Origin: Allorhizobium ampelinum S4
Lineage (GTDB): Bacteria; Pseudomonadota; Alphaproteobacteria; Rhizobiales; Rhizobiaceae
Length of the DNA: 64,000 nt
Direction of reading: 5' to 3'
Assembly: GCF_000016285.1 (NCBI RefSeq)
Contig: NC_011989.1
Location: 2,049,001-2,113,000 of the forward strand
Shown in pieces: positions 8,302 through 17,252 of the stretch; position 1 is the first letter of the stretch, and the number at the start of each line of letters is the position of its first letter. The position numbers were made by a program, and so were the translations under genes. A model generated the notes under the pieces. The model did no database searches. It was not told where the DNA came from and saw nothing but the letters and a program-made list of their open reading frames with translations.

Positions 8302-9375
8302 ATGCGCCTGTTCTCAAAACTTATTTCTGTTTCTACACTGTCCGTAGCCATGTCGCTGGGCGGACTTATACCAGCCGATGCCGCGCCCAAGAAGGAGTTC
8401 AAGGTCGCCTGGTCGATCTATGTCGGCTGGATGCCCTGGGGCTATGCCAGCGACCATGGCATCGTCAAGAAATGGGCCGATAAATACGGCATCAAGATCG
8501 ATGTCACCCAGTTCAACGATTACGTGGAATCGATGAACCAATATACCGCCGGTGCCTTCGACGCGGTCACGCTGACCAATATGGACGGTCTCTCGATTCC
8601 CGCCGCCGGTGGCGTCGATACCACGGCGGTGATCGTCGGCGACTTTTCCAATGGCAATGACGCGGTTATCCTCAAGGGTAAGGACAAGCTTGCCGATATC
8701 AAAGGCCAGAACGTCAATCTGGTCGAATTTTCCGTCTCGCATTATCTCTTGGTGCGGGCGCTGGAGAGCCTTAAACTTACGGAAAAAGACGTAAAAGTAG
8801 TCAACACGTCAGATGCCGACATGGTCGCCGCCTATAAGACCGATGACGTGACCTCGGTCGTCACCTGGAACCCGCTGGTCTCCACCATCCTCGAAGACCC
8901 GACCGCCAAAAAAGTGTTCGACAGCGCGCAAATCCCCGGCGAAATCATGGATCTGATGGTCGCCAATACCGAAGTCCTCAAGGACAACCCGGATTTCGGT
9001 AAAGCACTGGCGGGGATCTGGTATGACACGGTCAAGCTGATGATGGCCGACACAGCAGAGGGCAAGGCCGCCCGCGAGGAGATGGGCAAGGCCTCCGGCA
9101 CCGACCTCAAGGGCTTTGGCAGCCAGTTGGCCGCCACCAAGCTGTTCGACAAGGCAGCGGATGCCAGCACCTTCACCACCTCGCCCGGCCTGCCGAAGAC
9201 CATGGATCTGGTGCGCAATTTCCTGTTTGAAAAAGGCCTACTGGGTAATGGCGCGCCGTCTGCCGACGTGATCGGCATTGAAATGCCTGACGGTAAGGTG
9301 CTGGGCGACAAGGGTAATGTGAAGTTCCGCTTCACAACCACCTATATGGATGCCGCCGCCAAAGGCGCACTCTGA
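8302..9375 (+). CDS. ABC transporter substrate-binding protein, probable guanidine importer
   Basis: A periplasmic binding protein of the NitT/TauT-like (NMT1/THI5) type, 357 residues. The first ~26 residues form a Sec signal peptide with a cleavage site after PADA. The mature part begins FKVAWSIYVGWMPWGYA, typical of the binding proteins annotated as urea-carboxylase-related. As the first gene after the guanidine riboswitch, its ligand is most likely guanidine or a guanidino compound; this is inference from context. AAAGGGGAA precedes the ATG. Permease and ATPase genes follow after a GC-rich hairpin. Confidence 0.85.
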   Translation: MRLFSKLISVSTLSVAMSLGGLIPADAAPKKEFKVAWSIYVGWMPWGYASDHGIVKKWADKYGIKIDVTQFNDYVESMNQYTAGAFDAVTLTNMDGLSIPAAGGVDTTAVIVGDFSNGNDAVILKGKDKLADIKGQNVNLVEFSVSHYLLVRALESLKLTEKDVKVVNTSDADMVAAYKTDDVTSVVTWNPLVSTILEDPTAKKVFDSAQIPGEIMDLMVANTEVLKDNPDFGKALAGIWYDTVKLMMADTAEGKAAREEMGKASGTDLKGFGSQLAATKLFDKAADASTFTTSPGLPKTMDLVRNFLFEKGLLGNGAPSADVIGIEMPDGKVLGDKGNVKFRFTTTYMDAAAKGAL

Positions 9376-9397
9376 AACTTATCCGGGACGCATATCC

Positions 9398-9420
9398 GGG
9401 GGCGGGTGATCGCCCGCCCC
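9398..9420 (+). terminator. GC-rich hairpin between binding-protein and permease genes
   Basis: GGGGCGGG at 9399-9406 pairs with CCCGCCCC at 9413-9420 around a 6-base loop. There is no T-run, so it is more likely to protect the upstream mRNA or reduce readthrough than to stop transcription fully. Such hairpins are common behind binding-protein genes. Confidence 0.55.
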
Positions 9421-9448
9421 ACCTTCCCCAAGAATTCGGAGCGACAGG

Positions 9449-10267
9449 ATGCGCTGGATCAATCAAAAACCGAGCAATGGTGCGAAACTAGGCCTCGCCA
9501 CCCTGCCCTTTGTGCTGGTGCTGCTCGCCTACGCCGCAGGTTCGGCGGCACGGCTGGCGGAAAACGCCAATGACAAGCTGCTGCCGGGCTTTGTCGCCTT
9601 TGCCGATGCCATCAACCGTTTAGCCTTTACCGCCGATGCCCGCACTGGCGACTATATTCTCTGGACCGATACGCTGGCCAGCCTGACGCGGCTTTTCTCC
9701 GGGCTTGGCATTTCGCTGCTGATCGCGCTGACCATCGGCATGGCGATTGGGATGCTGCCCTATCTGCGTGCGCTGCTGTCACCCTTCGTCGCCGCGATTT
9801 CCATGGTGCCGCCACTGGCGCTGCTGCCTATTCTGTTCATCGCCATGGGGCTCGGCGAAGTGTCGAAAATCACCCTGATCGTCATCGGCGTTGCGCCGAT
9901 CATGATCCGCGATCTGGCGCTCACCGCCCTGGCCCTGCCGCGCGAACAGATCATCAAGGCCGAGACTCTAGGCGGCTCCTCCTGGCAGGTCGCCATCAGG
10001 GTGGTCCTGCCACAGATCCTACCGCGCCTAATCACCTGTCTCAGATTGCAGCTTGGCCCGGCCTTTCTGTTTCTGATCGCCGCGGAAGCGATTTCCTCCG
10101 ATAGCGGTCTCGGCTACCGGATCTTCCTGGTGCGCCGCTATCTCTCCATGGACGTGATTTTTCCTTACGTGTTGTGGATCACGCTGATTGCCGTTGTCGC
10201 CGATGTCCTGCTCGACCGGTTGCGCATCGCTTTGTTTCCCTGGTCCAACCTGGAGAAGGGCGCATGA
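9449..10267 (+). CDS. ABC transporter permease, probable guanidine importer
   Basis: An inner-membrane permease of the binding-protein-dependent family, 272 residues. Hydrophobic segments are visible at roughly residues 12-30, 80-100, 105-135, 140-155 and near the C terminus. The ATPase-contact (EAA-type) loop reads ETLGGSSWQVAIRVVLPQ around residue 172. GGAGCG lies about 8 bases before the ATG. The stop overlaps the start of the ATPase gene as ATGA, so the two are translationally coupled. Confidence 0.85.
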   Translation: MRWINQKPSNGAKLGLATLPFVLVLLAYAAGSAARLAENANDKLLPGFVAFADAINRLAFTADARTGDYILWTDTLASLTRLFSGLGISLLIALTIGMAIGMLPYLRALLSPFVAAISMVPPLALLPILFIAMGLGEVSKITLIVIGVAPIMIRDLALTALALPREQIIKAETLGGSSWQVAIRVVLPQILPRLITCLRLQLGPAFLFLIAAEAISSDSGLGYRIFLVRRYLSMDVIFPYVLWITLIAVVADVLLDRLRIALFPWSNLEKGA

Positions 10268-11079
10268 GCGGGCTGAAGATCGACAATATCTGGAAGGAAT
10301 ATGGCGACCAGATCGTGCTGGAAAGCGTCTCGCTAACGGTCGCATCTCGCGCGTTCGTGGCGCTGGTCGGTCCGTCCGGCTGCGGCAAGAGCACGTTTCT
10401 GCGGATGCTGCTGGGGCAGGAACAGCCGACACGCGGCATTATCCTGCTGGATGGCAAGCCGCTGCCGAAGGAGCCGGGGCCGGATCGCGGCGTCGTCTTT
10501 CAGCGCTATTCGGTATTTCCTCACCTCACCGTGCTGGGCAATGTGCTGCTGGGTAAGGAATTGCCCGTCTCGCTATTGGCTGGCCGCCTGTTCGGCTCTG
10601 CCCGCCGCAATGCCGTGGATGAGGCCCGCGCGATGATTGCCGCCGTTGGCCTTTCCGGATCAGAGGCCAAATATCCGGCCCAGCTTTCGGGCGGTATGCA
10701 GCAACGGCTGGCGCTCGCGCAAGCGCTGATCATGAAGCCGAAAGTGCTGCTGCTGGACGAGCCGTTCGGGGCGCTCGATCCGGGTATAAGGGCCGAGATC
10801 CACACGCTGATGAAAAAGCTCTGGCATGAAAATCCGATGACCGTCGTCATGGTTACGCATGACATGCGGGAGGCCTTTACGCTGGCCAGCCGCGTTGTCG
10901 CTTTTGAGCGTCCCCGTGACCGGCCCGAGGAAAAACAGCGCTACGGCGCCACCATCACCAAGGACATTTCCATCTGGCCACCCCGCCAGGCGGGTACCCC
11001 TTCCATCTTTCGCCCTGACCGGGACGGCCCGGTCGCATCCATCGGGCTTCACCGGGACGACCCGGCACATCGTCGATAG
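10264..11079 (+). CDS. ABC transporter ATP-binding protein, probable guanidine importer
   Basis: The ATPase of the same importer, 271 residues. It has Walker A GPSGCGKST, the Q-loop in VVFQRYSVFPHLTV, the signature LSGGMQQRLALAQAL, Walker B VLLLDEPFGALDPG and the switch histidine in VTHDMREAF. The start at 10264 is chosen because it overlaps the permease stop (ATGA) and gives the family N terminus MSGLKIDNIWKEYG; the frame itself is open further upstream. The last 40 residues are rich in proline and arginine and fall outside the conserved domain. It ends 10 bases before the next gene. Confidence 0.85.
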   Translation: MSGLKIDNIWKEYGDQIVLESVSLTVASRAFVALVGPSGCGKSTFLRMLLGQEQPTRGIILLDGKPLPKEPGPDRGVVFQRYSVFPHLTVLGNVLLGKELPVSLLAGRLFGSARRNAVDEARAMIAAVGLSGSEAKYPAQLSGGMQQRLALAQALIMKPKVLLLDEPFGALDPGIRAEIHTLMKKLWHENPMTVVMVTHDMREAFTLASRVVAFERPRDRPEEKQRYGATITKDISIWPPRQAGTPSIFRPDRDGPVASIGLHRDDPAHRR

Positions 11080-11089
11080 GAGACCCATC

Positions 11090-11917
11090 ATGCATATCCG
11101 ACGCTCTGCCGAAGAGATTGCCGCCAACCGGGCGCGCTATGAGGAACACCAGAAAAACGGACTGGACTTTTCCCCGAAGGCCTTGCCGGGCAAAAGCCCG
11201 CTGCCCGCACCGGACATCGAGGCGACAGACCTTATCCATAGCGAGACCATCCCCGGAGGCTGGTATTGGTCCACGCGGGTGAAAACCCATGAAACGCTGC
11301 GGATCGCCCTGCCCCACGGGTTTTCAACCGTCACCTTGGTCGCCTGGAACGCTGATGATCCGTCCGAAAGGCTGAACCTGCCCGATACCGTCAAGATGCA
11401 ATGGACCACCGGGCTTGGCAAAGGCCGGGTGATGTTTTCCGACATGGGCAAGGTGATGTTTTCGATCACTGAGGACACATGCGGCGCGCATGATTGCCTG
11501 ATGGGTGGCTCTACCGCCGCCAGCAACGCCCGCAAATATGCCAGCGCCAACAGCCAGGGCTTGCGCAATACCCGCGATAATTTCCTGATCATGGCGAGCA
11601 AGCTCGGCCTCGACAAGCGCGACATTCCAGCAGCGCTCGCACTCTTTGCCCCAGTGCGGGTCGATGCAGACGGACGCTTCCATTGGAGGCCGGAGCTGCT
11701 CAATGGCGGAGACTATATCGAGCTTCGCGCCGAGATGGAGATGATTGTCGGCTTTTCCAATTGCCCGCATCCGCTCGACCCCAATCCGCTTTACCAGCCC
11801 CATCCCGTTGTCATTAGCCGGATAAAGGCCAAGCCGCCACAAGCCGACGATCTTTGCCGCACGGCGACAGCGGAAGCTGTACGTGGATTTGAAAACAATG
11901 CGTTTGCAGCGCTGTAA
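11090..11917 (+). CDS. DUF1989 urea-carboxylase-associated protein, probable carboxyguanidine deiminase subunit
   Basis: One of two homologous DUF1989 proteins encoded side by side. In guanidine operons such pairs (annotated UAAP1/UAAP2) form carboxyguanidine deiminase CgdAB, which releases ammonia from carboxyguanidine to give allophanate. Here EDTCGAHDC and the later FSNCPHPLDPN supply Cys and His residues that could bind metal. It is 275 residues long, about 60 more than the second subunit, mainly through the N-terminal extension (residues 1-55) and a C-terminal tail. The start at 11090 follows AGGAGA; the open frame reaches back into the ATPase gene. Which of CgdA or CgdB it corresponds to was not decided. 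Confidence 0.8.
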   Translation: MHIRRSAEEIAANRARYEEHQKNGLDFSPKALPGKSPLPAPDIEATDLIHSETIPGGWYWSTRVKTHETLRIALPHGFSTVTLVAWNADDPSERLNLPDTVKMQWTTGLGKGRVMFSDMGKVMFSITEDTCGAHDCLMGGSTAASNARKYASANSQGLRNTRDNFLIMASKLGLDKRDIPAALALFAPVRVDADGRFHWRPELLNGGDYIELRAEMEMIVGFSNCPHPLDPNPLYQPHPVVISRIKAKPPQADDLCRTATAEAVRGFENNAFAAL

Positions 11918-11928
11918 GGGAGGAAGCC

Positions 11929-12579
11929 ATGTCTGAATTCAACACCACGTCCCCCCTTCGCACGCCTGATACCGCTGTGCAGGATCACGTCATTGCGGCG
12001 GAAGCGCCATTTTCCACGGTGGTCAAAAAAGGCCAGATTCTGCGGATCGAAGACAGCTATGGCCAGCAGGCCATCGACACGCTGTTTTACAACGCCAAGG
12101 ATTTTTCCGAGCGCTATTCTAATCAGGATACGATGCGTGAACAGGGTGCCGCCTATATTTCCACCGGCACGAAAATCATCTCCAATGAAGGCCGGATCAT
12201 GCTGACCATGACCGCAGACAGCTGCGGGCGGCATGATACCTCTGCCGGGGCCTGCTCCTGCGAGAGCAATACGGTGCGCTTTGGCCATGGCACCAAATAT
12301 CTGCATGCCTGCCGCGATAATTTCGTGCTGGAAGTGGCCAAACACGGCATGAGCAAGCGCGACGTGGTGGCCAATATCAACTTCTTCATGAATGTGCCGA
12401 TTGAGCCGAGCGGCCAGATGACCATTGTCGATGGCATTTCCGCCCCCGGCGATTATGTCGAGCTACAAGCCGAAATGGATGTGCTGCTGGTGATTTCCAA
12501 TTGCCCGCAGATCAACAATCCCTGCAACGGTTTTGATCCGACGCCTGCACGGGTTCTGGTCTGGGATAGCGAGGCCTGA
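11929..12579 (+). CDS. DUF1989 urea-carboxylase-associated protein, second probable carboxyguanidine deiminase subunit
   Basis: The partner of the preceding gene, 216 residues, with the parallel motifs DSCGRHDTSAGACSCESN and ISNCPQINNPCNGFDPTPA. It carries more cysteines than its partner around the central motif. It begins 11 bases after the previous stop with GGGAGGAAG in front, and ends 3 bases before the carboxylase gene, so the three are surely cotranscribed. It is expected to act on the product of the carboxylase in the cytoplasm. Confidence 0.8.
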   Translation: MSEFNTTSPLRTPDTAVQDHVIAAEAPFSTVVKKGQILRIEDSYGQQAIDTLFYNAKDFSERYSNQDTMREQGAAYISTGTKIISNEGRIMLTMTADSCGRHDTSAGACSCESNTVRFGHGTKYLHACRDNFVLEVAKHGMSKRDVVANINFFMNVPIEPSGQMTIVDGISAPGDYVELQAEMDVLLVISNCPQINNPCNGFDPTPARVLVWDSEA

Positions 12580-12582
12580 TCG

Positions 12583-15500
12583 ATGTTCAAAAAGGTTCTG
12601 ATTGCCAACCGGGGCGAAATCGCCGTCCGGATCATCAAGACATTGCGGCGTCTGGGCATTGCCTCTGTCGCCGTCTATTCCGATGCCGACCGGTTTGCAC
12701 TGCATGTACGGCAGGCCGATGAAGCCATCCGGCTAGGCCCGGCCCACGCCAGCGAAAGCTATCTGAATGTCGAGGCGGTGATTGCCGCCTGCAAGGAAAC
12801 GGGGGCTGAAGCCGTCCATCCCGGCTATGGCTTTCTCTCCGAAAATATCGGCTTTGCCGAGCGGCTACAGGCCGAAGGCATCGCCTTTATCGGCCCGACG
12901 CCGGAGAATATTGCCAGCTTCGGCCTCAAACACACGGCAAGGCAACTGGCGGCAGACAGCGGCGTGCCATTGCTGCCGGGTAGCGGCTTGCTGGACAGCG
13001 CCGAAGACGCCCTCTCGCAAGCCGAGTTGATCGGCTATCCGGTGATGCTGAAATCCACGGCGGGCGGCGGCGGCATCGGCATGCAGCTCTGCCATGACGC
13101 CACAAGCCTGCAAGCGGCCTTCGACACCGTACAGCGCACTGCCAAGGCCAGTTTCGGCGATGCGAGGGTCTATCTGGAGCGCTTCGTTTCCAAGGCAAGG
13201 CATGTCGAAGTACAGATCTTTGGCGATGGACAGGGCCGGGTCATTGCACTTGGCGAACGGGATTGCTCTCTCCAGCGCCGCAACCAGAAAGTCATTGAGG
13301 AAACCCCGGCCCCCGGCCTGTCGGACGCGGTGCGCCAGCGCCTGCATGCGGCAGCCGTCTCGCTTGGCCGCTCGGTCCATTACCGCTCGGCAGGCACGGT
13401 GGAATTCATCTACGACCCCGCCCGCAAAGAGTTTTACTTCCTGGAGGTCAATACACGGCTTCAGGTCGAGCATCCCGTCACCGAGGCGGTGTTCGGTATC
13501 GATCTGGTGGAATGGATGATCCGCCAGGCTGCCGATGAGGATGTGCTGACCGGCAATGAACATCTGGTGCCGAAGGGGGCGGCCATCGAGGCCCGGATTT
13601 ATGCCGAAATGCCCCATGCCGATTTTCGCCCCAGCGCAGGCCTGCTGACGGACGTGGTGTTTCCGAAAACGGCCCGCGTCGATGGCTGGATCGAAACCGG
13701 CACGGAGGTGACACCCTATTACGACCCGATGCTGGCCAAGCTGATTGTCACAGCCAAAGACCGTGAGACGGCGATTACCGCTTTGCAATCGGCCCTGTCA
13801 GAGACGTCCATTTCCGGCATCGAGACCAATCTCGATTATCTCGCTGCCATTGCCGCCTCTGATCTGTTTTTAAGCGGTCATGTGGCAACCACGGCGCTGA
13901 AGGATTTTTCCTTCGTGCCTGATGTGGTCGAGGTCATCGCCCCCGGTGCGCAATCCAGCCTTCAGGAATTGCCGGGGCGGCTGGGGCTTTGGCATGTTGG
14001 TGTGCCGCCGAGCGGACCGATGGACGCCCGCTCCTTTCGCCACGCCAACCGGCTGGTCGGCAATGGCGACGAGGTGGCGGCGCTGGAACTGACCGTCTCC
14101 GGGCCGGTGATGAAATTCTTCTCCGATGTTACCGTTGCACTGGCCGGTGCCGAAATGGCGATGACATTGGATGGCACGCCGGTCGCGCATAATACGGCCT
14201 TCACGGTCAAACCCGGACAAGTTCTCGCCATCGGCAGGATTTCCGGTCCCGGCCAGCGCGCCTATCTAGCGGTGTCGGGCGGCTTCGCGGCACCTGTCGT
14301 GCTTGGATCGCGCGCCACCTTTGGCCTAGGCCAATTCGGCGGCAATGCCACGGGGACCCTTAAGGCAGGCCATGTGCTACGGCTGGCTCGCAGCCCACAA
14401 CCCGTCACCACGCCCGCCGATGAGCCACCGGAGCTGACGAGGGCATGGTCGGTCGGCGTGGTCTACGGTCCGCATGGTGCGCCGGATTTCTTTCTGGACA
14501 GCGATATCGAAACGCTGTTTTCGACTGATTATGAGGTGCATTTCAACAGCGCCCGCACCGGGGTCCGGCTGATCGGTCCTGCGCCGACATGGGCGCGGCA
14601 GGATGGCGGCGAAGCCGGGCTTCATCCTTCCAACCTGCATGACAATCCTTATGCGATTGGGGCCATAGATTTTACTGGGGATATGCCGATCATTCTTGGT
14701 CCTGACGGTCCAAGTCTGGGCGGTTTCGTCTGCCCAGCGGTGATTGCCGGTGACGAACAGTGGAAGATGGGCCAGTTCAAGCCCGGCGATACCATTCGTT
14801 TTCATCCTGTGGGGCGCGATGGGGATAGTGCCGCTGCTTTAGGAAGTGTCGAGCATGGGATACCCCCCTCTGCCTTGCCAGGCATCTCCCCCTCAAGGGG
14901 GGAGATCGGGGATGGTACCGCCGAAATATCTCGATCCGTATCGTCAAAGAAGATGTTTTCAGTCTTGCCAATCTCCCCCCTTGAGGGGGAGATGTCCGGT
15001 AGGACAGAGGGGGGTAAACCACCAATTCCAACGGCAGCTGAAACCCGCCTTCCACCAGAAGCCGGCTCCCCCATCCTCAGCCACAATTCAAACGGCCCCG
15101 TCTCCGTCACCTATCGCCGTCAGGGCGATGACAATCTGCTGGTGGAATATGGCGAGATGCAGCTCGACATCGCCATTCGCATGAGGGTTCACCTGCTGAT
15201 GCAAGCGGTCAAGGCGGCCAAGCTGCCGAGCCTGATCGACCTCACCCCCGGCATTCGGTCGCTGCAAATCCATTATGATGGCACCAGCCTGTCGCGCACC
15301 CGGCTGCTGGGCCTGCTCAGCGAAATCGAGGCCAGCCTGCCCCCGGCGGGAGATGTGACGGTGCCAAGCCGCACGGTCTATCTGCCGCTCTCCTGGAACG
15401 ACCCGGAGGCGGAACTGGCGATGCGCAAATACCAGGAGCTGGTGCGGCCCAACGCCCCCTGGTGCCCGTCCAATATCGAGTTCATCCGCCGCATCAACGG

Positions 15501-16314
15501 CCTTGCCGACGAGCAGGCCGTGAAGGACACCATTTTCAACGCCCGCTATCTGGTGATGGGGCTTGGCGATGTCTATCTCGGCGCGCCGGTTGCCACACCG
15601 CTCGATCCACGCAACCGGCTGGTGACCACCAAATACAATCCGGCCCGCACCTGGACGCCGGAAAATGCCGTTGGCATTGGTGGCGCCTATATGTGCATTT
15701 ACGGTATGGAAGGTCCGGGTGGCTACCAGCTGTTTGGCCGTACCATCCAGATGTGGAACACCTGGCGGCAAACGCCGGTTTTTACCCGCGACAAGCCCTG
15801 GCTGCTGGATTTCTTCGACCAGATCCGCTTCTTCCCCGTCAGCCACGATGAGCTGATGGAGGCCCGCGCTGCCTTTCCACATGGCGGCTATCCAATCCGC
15901 ATTGAGGATGGCGCGTTTTCCTATGCAAACTACGCGGCGGAGCTGGCTGAAAATGCCGAAAGCATCGGCACGTTCAAGCGTCAGCAGCAAGCCGCCTTCG
16001 AGGCGGAACGCCAGCGCTGGAAGGACCAAGGCCTCGACAGCTTCACCGCCGATGAAGACGCGAGCCCCGGTCCGGGCGGCGATATTCCAGACAATTGCTT
16101 CGGCGTCGAAAGCGCCGTCCCCGGCAATCTCTGGAAACTGCTGGTGGAGGAAGGCCAGTCCGTTGCCGCCGGAGAGACAATTGCCATCATCGAATCGATG
16201 AAGATGGAGATCACGGTGACGGCTCATGCGCCGGGCATCTTGCGGGAGTTGCGCGCCATCCCAGGAAAGACGGTCAAAGCGGGCGACGTGATCGCCGTGC
16301 TGCAAAACCTCTAA
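12583..16314 (+). CDS. Biotin-dependent urea/guanidine carboxylase
   Basis: A single-chain ATP-dependent carboxylase of 1243 residues. In a guanidine riboswitch operon with DUF1989 partners the likely reaction is guanidine to carboxyguanidine. Domains in order: biotin carboxylase at 1-450 (ANRGEIAVRII, STAGGGGIGM, EVNTRLQVEHPVTE), the KipA/AHS2 half of the carboxyltransferase at about 460-740 (LGLWHVGVPPSGPMDARSF), the KipI/AHS1 half from about 840 (DDNLLVEYG, LTPGIRSLQIHYD, GIGGAYMCIYGMEGPGGYQL), and a C-terminal biotinyl domain with ESMKME, biotin on Lys1207. Residues of about 760-811 are encoded by a palindromic repeat and form an unusual proline-rich linker. No allophanate hydrolase domain is fused. 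Urea carboxylase is the traditional name; substrate preference is inferred from context only. Confidence 0.9.
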   Translation: MFKKVLIANRGEIAVRIIKTLRRLGIASVAVYSDADRFALHVRQADEAIRLGPAHASESYLNVEAVIAACKETGAEAVHPGYGFLSENIGFAERLQAEGIAFIGPTPENIASFGLKHTARQLAADSGVPLLPGSGLLDSAEDALSQAELIGYPVMLKSTAGGGGIGMQLCHDATSLQAAFDTVQRTAKASFGDARVYLERFVSKARHVEVQIFGDGQGRVIALGERDCSLQRRNQKVIEETPAPGLSDAVRQRLHAAAVSLGRSVHYRSAGTVEFIYDPARKEFYFLEVNTRLQVEHPVTEAVFGIDLVEWMIRQAADEDVLTGNEHLVPKGAAIEARIYAEMPHADFRPSAGLLTDVVFPKTARVDGWIETGTEVTPYYDPMLAKLIVTAKDRETAITALQSALSETSISGIETNLDYLAAIAASDLFLSGHVATTALKDFSFVPDVVEVIAPGAQSSLQELPGRLGLWHVGVPPSGPMDARSFRHANRLVGNGDEVAALELTVSGPVMKFFSDVTVALAGAEMAMTLDGTPVAHNTAFTVKPGQVLAIGRISGPGQRAYLAVSGGFAAPVVLGSRATFGLGQFGGNATGTLKAGHVLRLARSPQPVTTPADEPPELTRAWSVGVVYGPHGAPDFFLDSDIETLFSTDYEVHFNSARTGVRLIGPAPTWARQDGGEAGLHPSNLHDNPYAIGAIDFTGDMPIILGPDGPSLGGFVCPAVIAGDEQWKMGQFKPGDTIRFHPVGRDGDSAAALGSVEHGIPPSALPGISPSRGEIGDGTAEISRSVSSKKMFSVLPISPLEGEMSGRTEGGKPPIPTAAETRLPPEAGSPILSHNSNGPVSVTYRRQGDDNLLVEYGEMQLDIAIRMRVHLLMQAVKAAKLPSLIDLTPGIRSLQIHYDGTSLSRTRLLGLLSEIEASLPPAGDVTVPSRTVYLPLSWNDPEAELAMRKYQELVRPNAPWCPSNIEFIRRINGLADEQAVKDTIFNARYLVMGLGDVYLGAPVATPLDPRNRLVTTKYNPARTWTPENAVGIGGAYMCIYGMEGPGGYQLFGRTIQMWNTWRQTPVFTRDKPWLLDFFDQIRFFPVSHDELMEARAAFPHGGYPIRIEDGAFSYANYAAELAENAESIGTFKRQQQAAFEAERQRWKDQGLDSFTADEDASPGPGGDIPDNCFGVESAVPGNLWKLLVEEGQSVAAGETIAIIESMKMEITVTAHAPGILRELRAIPGKTVKAGDVIAVLQNL
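14862..15015. repeat. RIME-like inverted repeat inside the carboxylase coding sequence
   Basis: Two 45-base arms, 14862-14906 and 14971-15015, are inverted copies matching at 40 of 45 positions, separated by 64 bases. Each arm contains its own small palindrome (ATCTCCCCCT...GGGGGGAGAT). The sequence resembles the intergenic mosaic repeats scattered through rhizobial genomes. Here it is translated without a stop, adding a linker containing ISPSRGEIG and ISPLEGEM, the mirror-like products of the two arms. Confidence 0.85.
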
Positions 16315-16517
16315 AATAGCCCGCCTCAGCGACACAATGACCGGATATATGGAATGAAATTTCATTTATCCGGTCAAATTTTCTACTAAAAAACCAGAGA
16401 ATAGATGGAGCTTTCTCGTCCTCGGCCCGATTCGGACCGATAATCACCGATATCGGAGCATGATCGACGCGGGATCGGCATGTTCGGATGCTCTGACAGT
16501 TGCGGAAAGGATCAGCC

Positions 16518-17159
16518 ATGCCAAGCAAGACCTGTAGCATCGATACACTTGTCGTTCCGGGACTGAACGGTTCAGCCGCCGGGCATTGGCAACGGCATTG
16601 GGTTGAAGGCCAGCCCTCCAGCATCATGGTCGAGCAGGACGATTGGGCTCATCCCGAGCTTGGCGCCTGGAAAGCCCGGCTGGAACAGCAGCTTTCCTCG
16701 TGTAGGTCAGGCGCTTGGATCGTCGCCCATAGCATGGGCTGCCTTCTGACCGCCCAAATGGCCGATAGTCCGCTTCGCCATCTGATCCGTGGCGCGCTGC
16801 TTGTCGCACCCTGCGACCTGAAAACCACCGAGAACCAACATCCCGATGTTATCCGTTTCGGTGACATGCCCTGTCAGCGCCTGCCCTTTCCCTCATTGAT
16901 GATCGGCAGCAGCAACGATCCCTATATGGATACAGAAACGTTACAGCGCACCGCGTCCTGCTGGGGCAGCCGGCTGGTCAATCTTGGCCCCGTGGGCCAT
17001 ATCAATCCGCAAAGCGGGTTTGGACGGTGGAGCGAAGGGTATGCTCTGCTCTCGCAGCTGCAAACCACCGTTGAGGGCCGCCGCGCCATCCAGCCAACAC
17101 TTCCTGCGAGAACGGCACCAACAGCCGCAGCTGAGCCACACGTGCATTCACACGCCTGA
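16518..17159 (+). CDS. RBBP9/YdeN-family serine hydrolase
   Basis: A small alpha/beta hydrolase of 213 residues. VPGLNGSAAGHWQRHW near the N terminus is the family's oxyanion region, AHSMGC carries the nucleophile serine, DPYMD the likely acid and GPVGHINPQSGFG the catalytic histidine. Substrates of bacterial members are unknown. The ATG at 16518 is preferred over TTG at 16500 because GAAAGGA stands 8-10 bases upstream. It lies 200 bases after the carboxylase and is probably a separate unit. The last ~30 residues are a low-complexity tail. Confidence 0.8.
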   Translation: MPSKTCSIDTLVVPGLNGSAAGHWQRHWVEGQPSSIMVEQDDWAHPELGAWKARLEQQLSSCRSGAWIVAHSMGCLLTAQMADSPLRHLIRGALLVAPCDLKTTENQHPDVIRFGDMPCQRLPFPSLMIGSSNDPYMDTETLQRTASCWGSRLVNLGPVGHINPQSGFGRWSEGYALLSQLQTTVEGRRAIQPTLPARTAPTAAAEPHVHSHA

Positions 17160-17252
17160 ACATACGTACAATTTTTTTCAACCTACCTTTGCAAGCAGAG
17201 CCTTGATTAAGGCCTCGCCTCATGATCATCATCGGAAAACCTGGATATTCCG

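Noticed and set aside
8302..11079. ABC transporter as a taurine or nitrate importer
   Set aside because: The fold is of that superfamily, but the riboswitch and downstream carboxylase genes point to guanidine.
14862..15015. Insertion sequence or transposon in the carboxylase gene
   Set aside because: There is no transposase and the element is only about 154 bases; it fits a non-coding mosaic repeat family better.
15088..16365. 425-codon open frame on the minus strand
   Set aside because: Antisense to the carboxyltransferase and biotinyl part of the carboxylase, with no motif.
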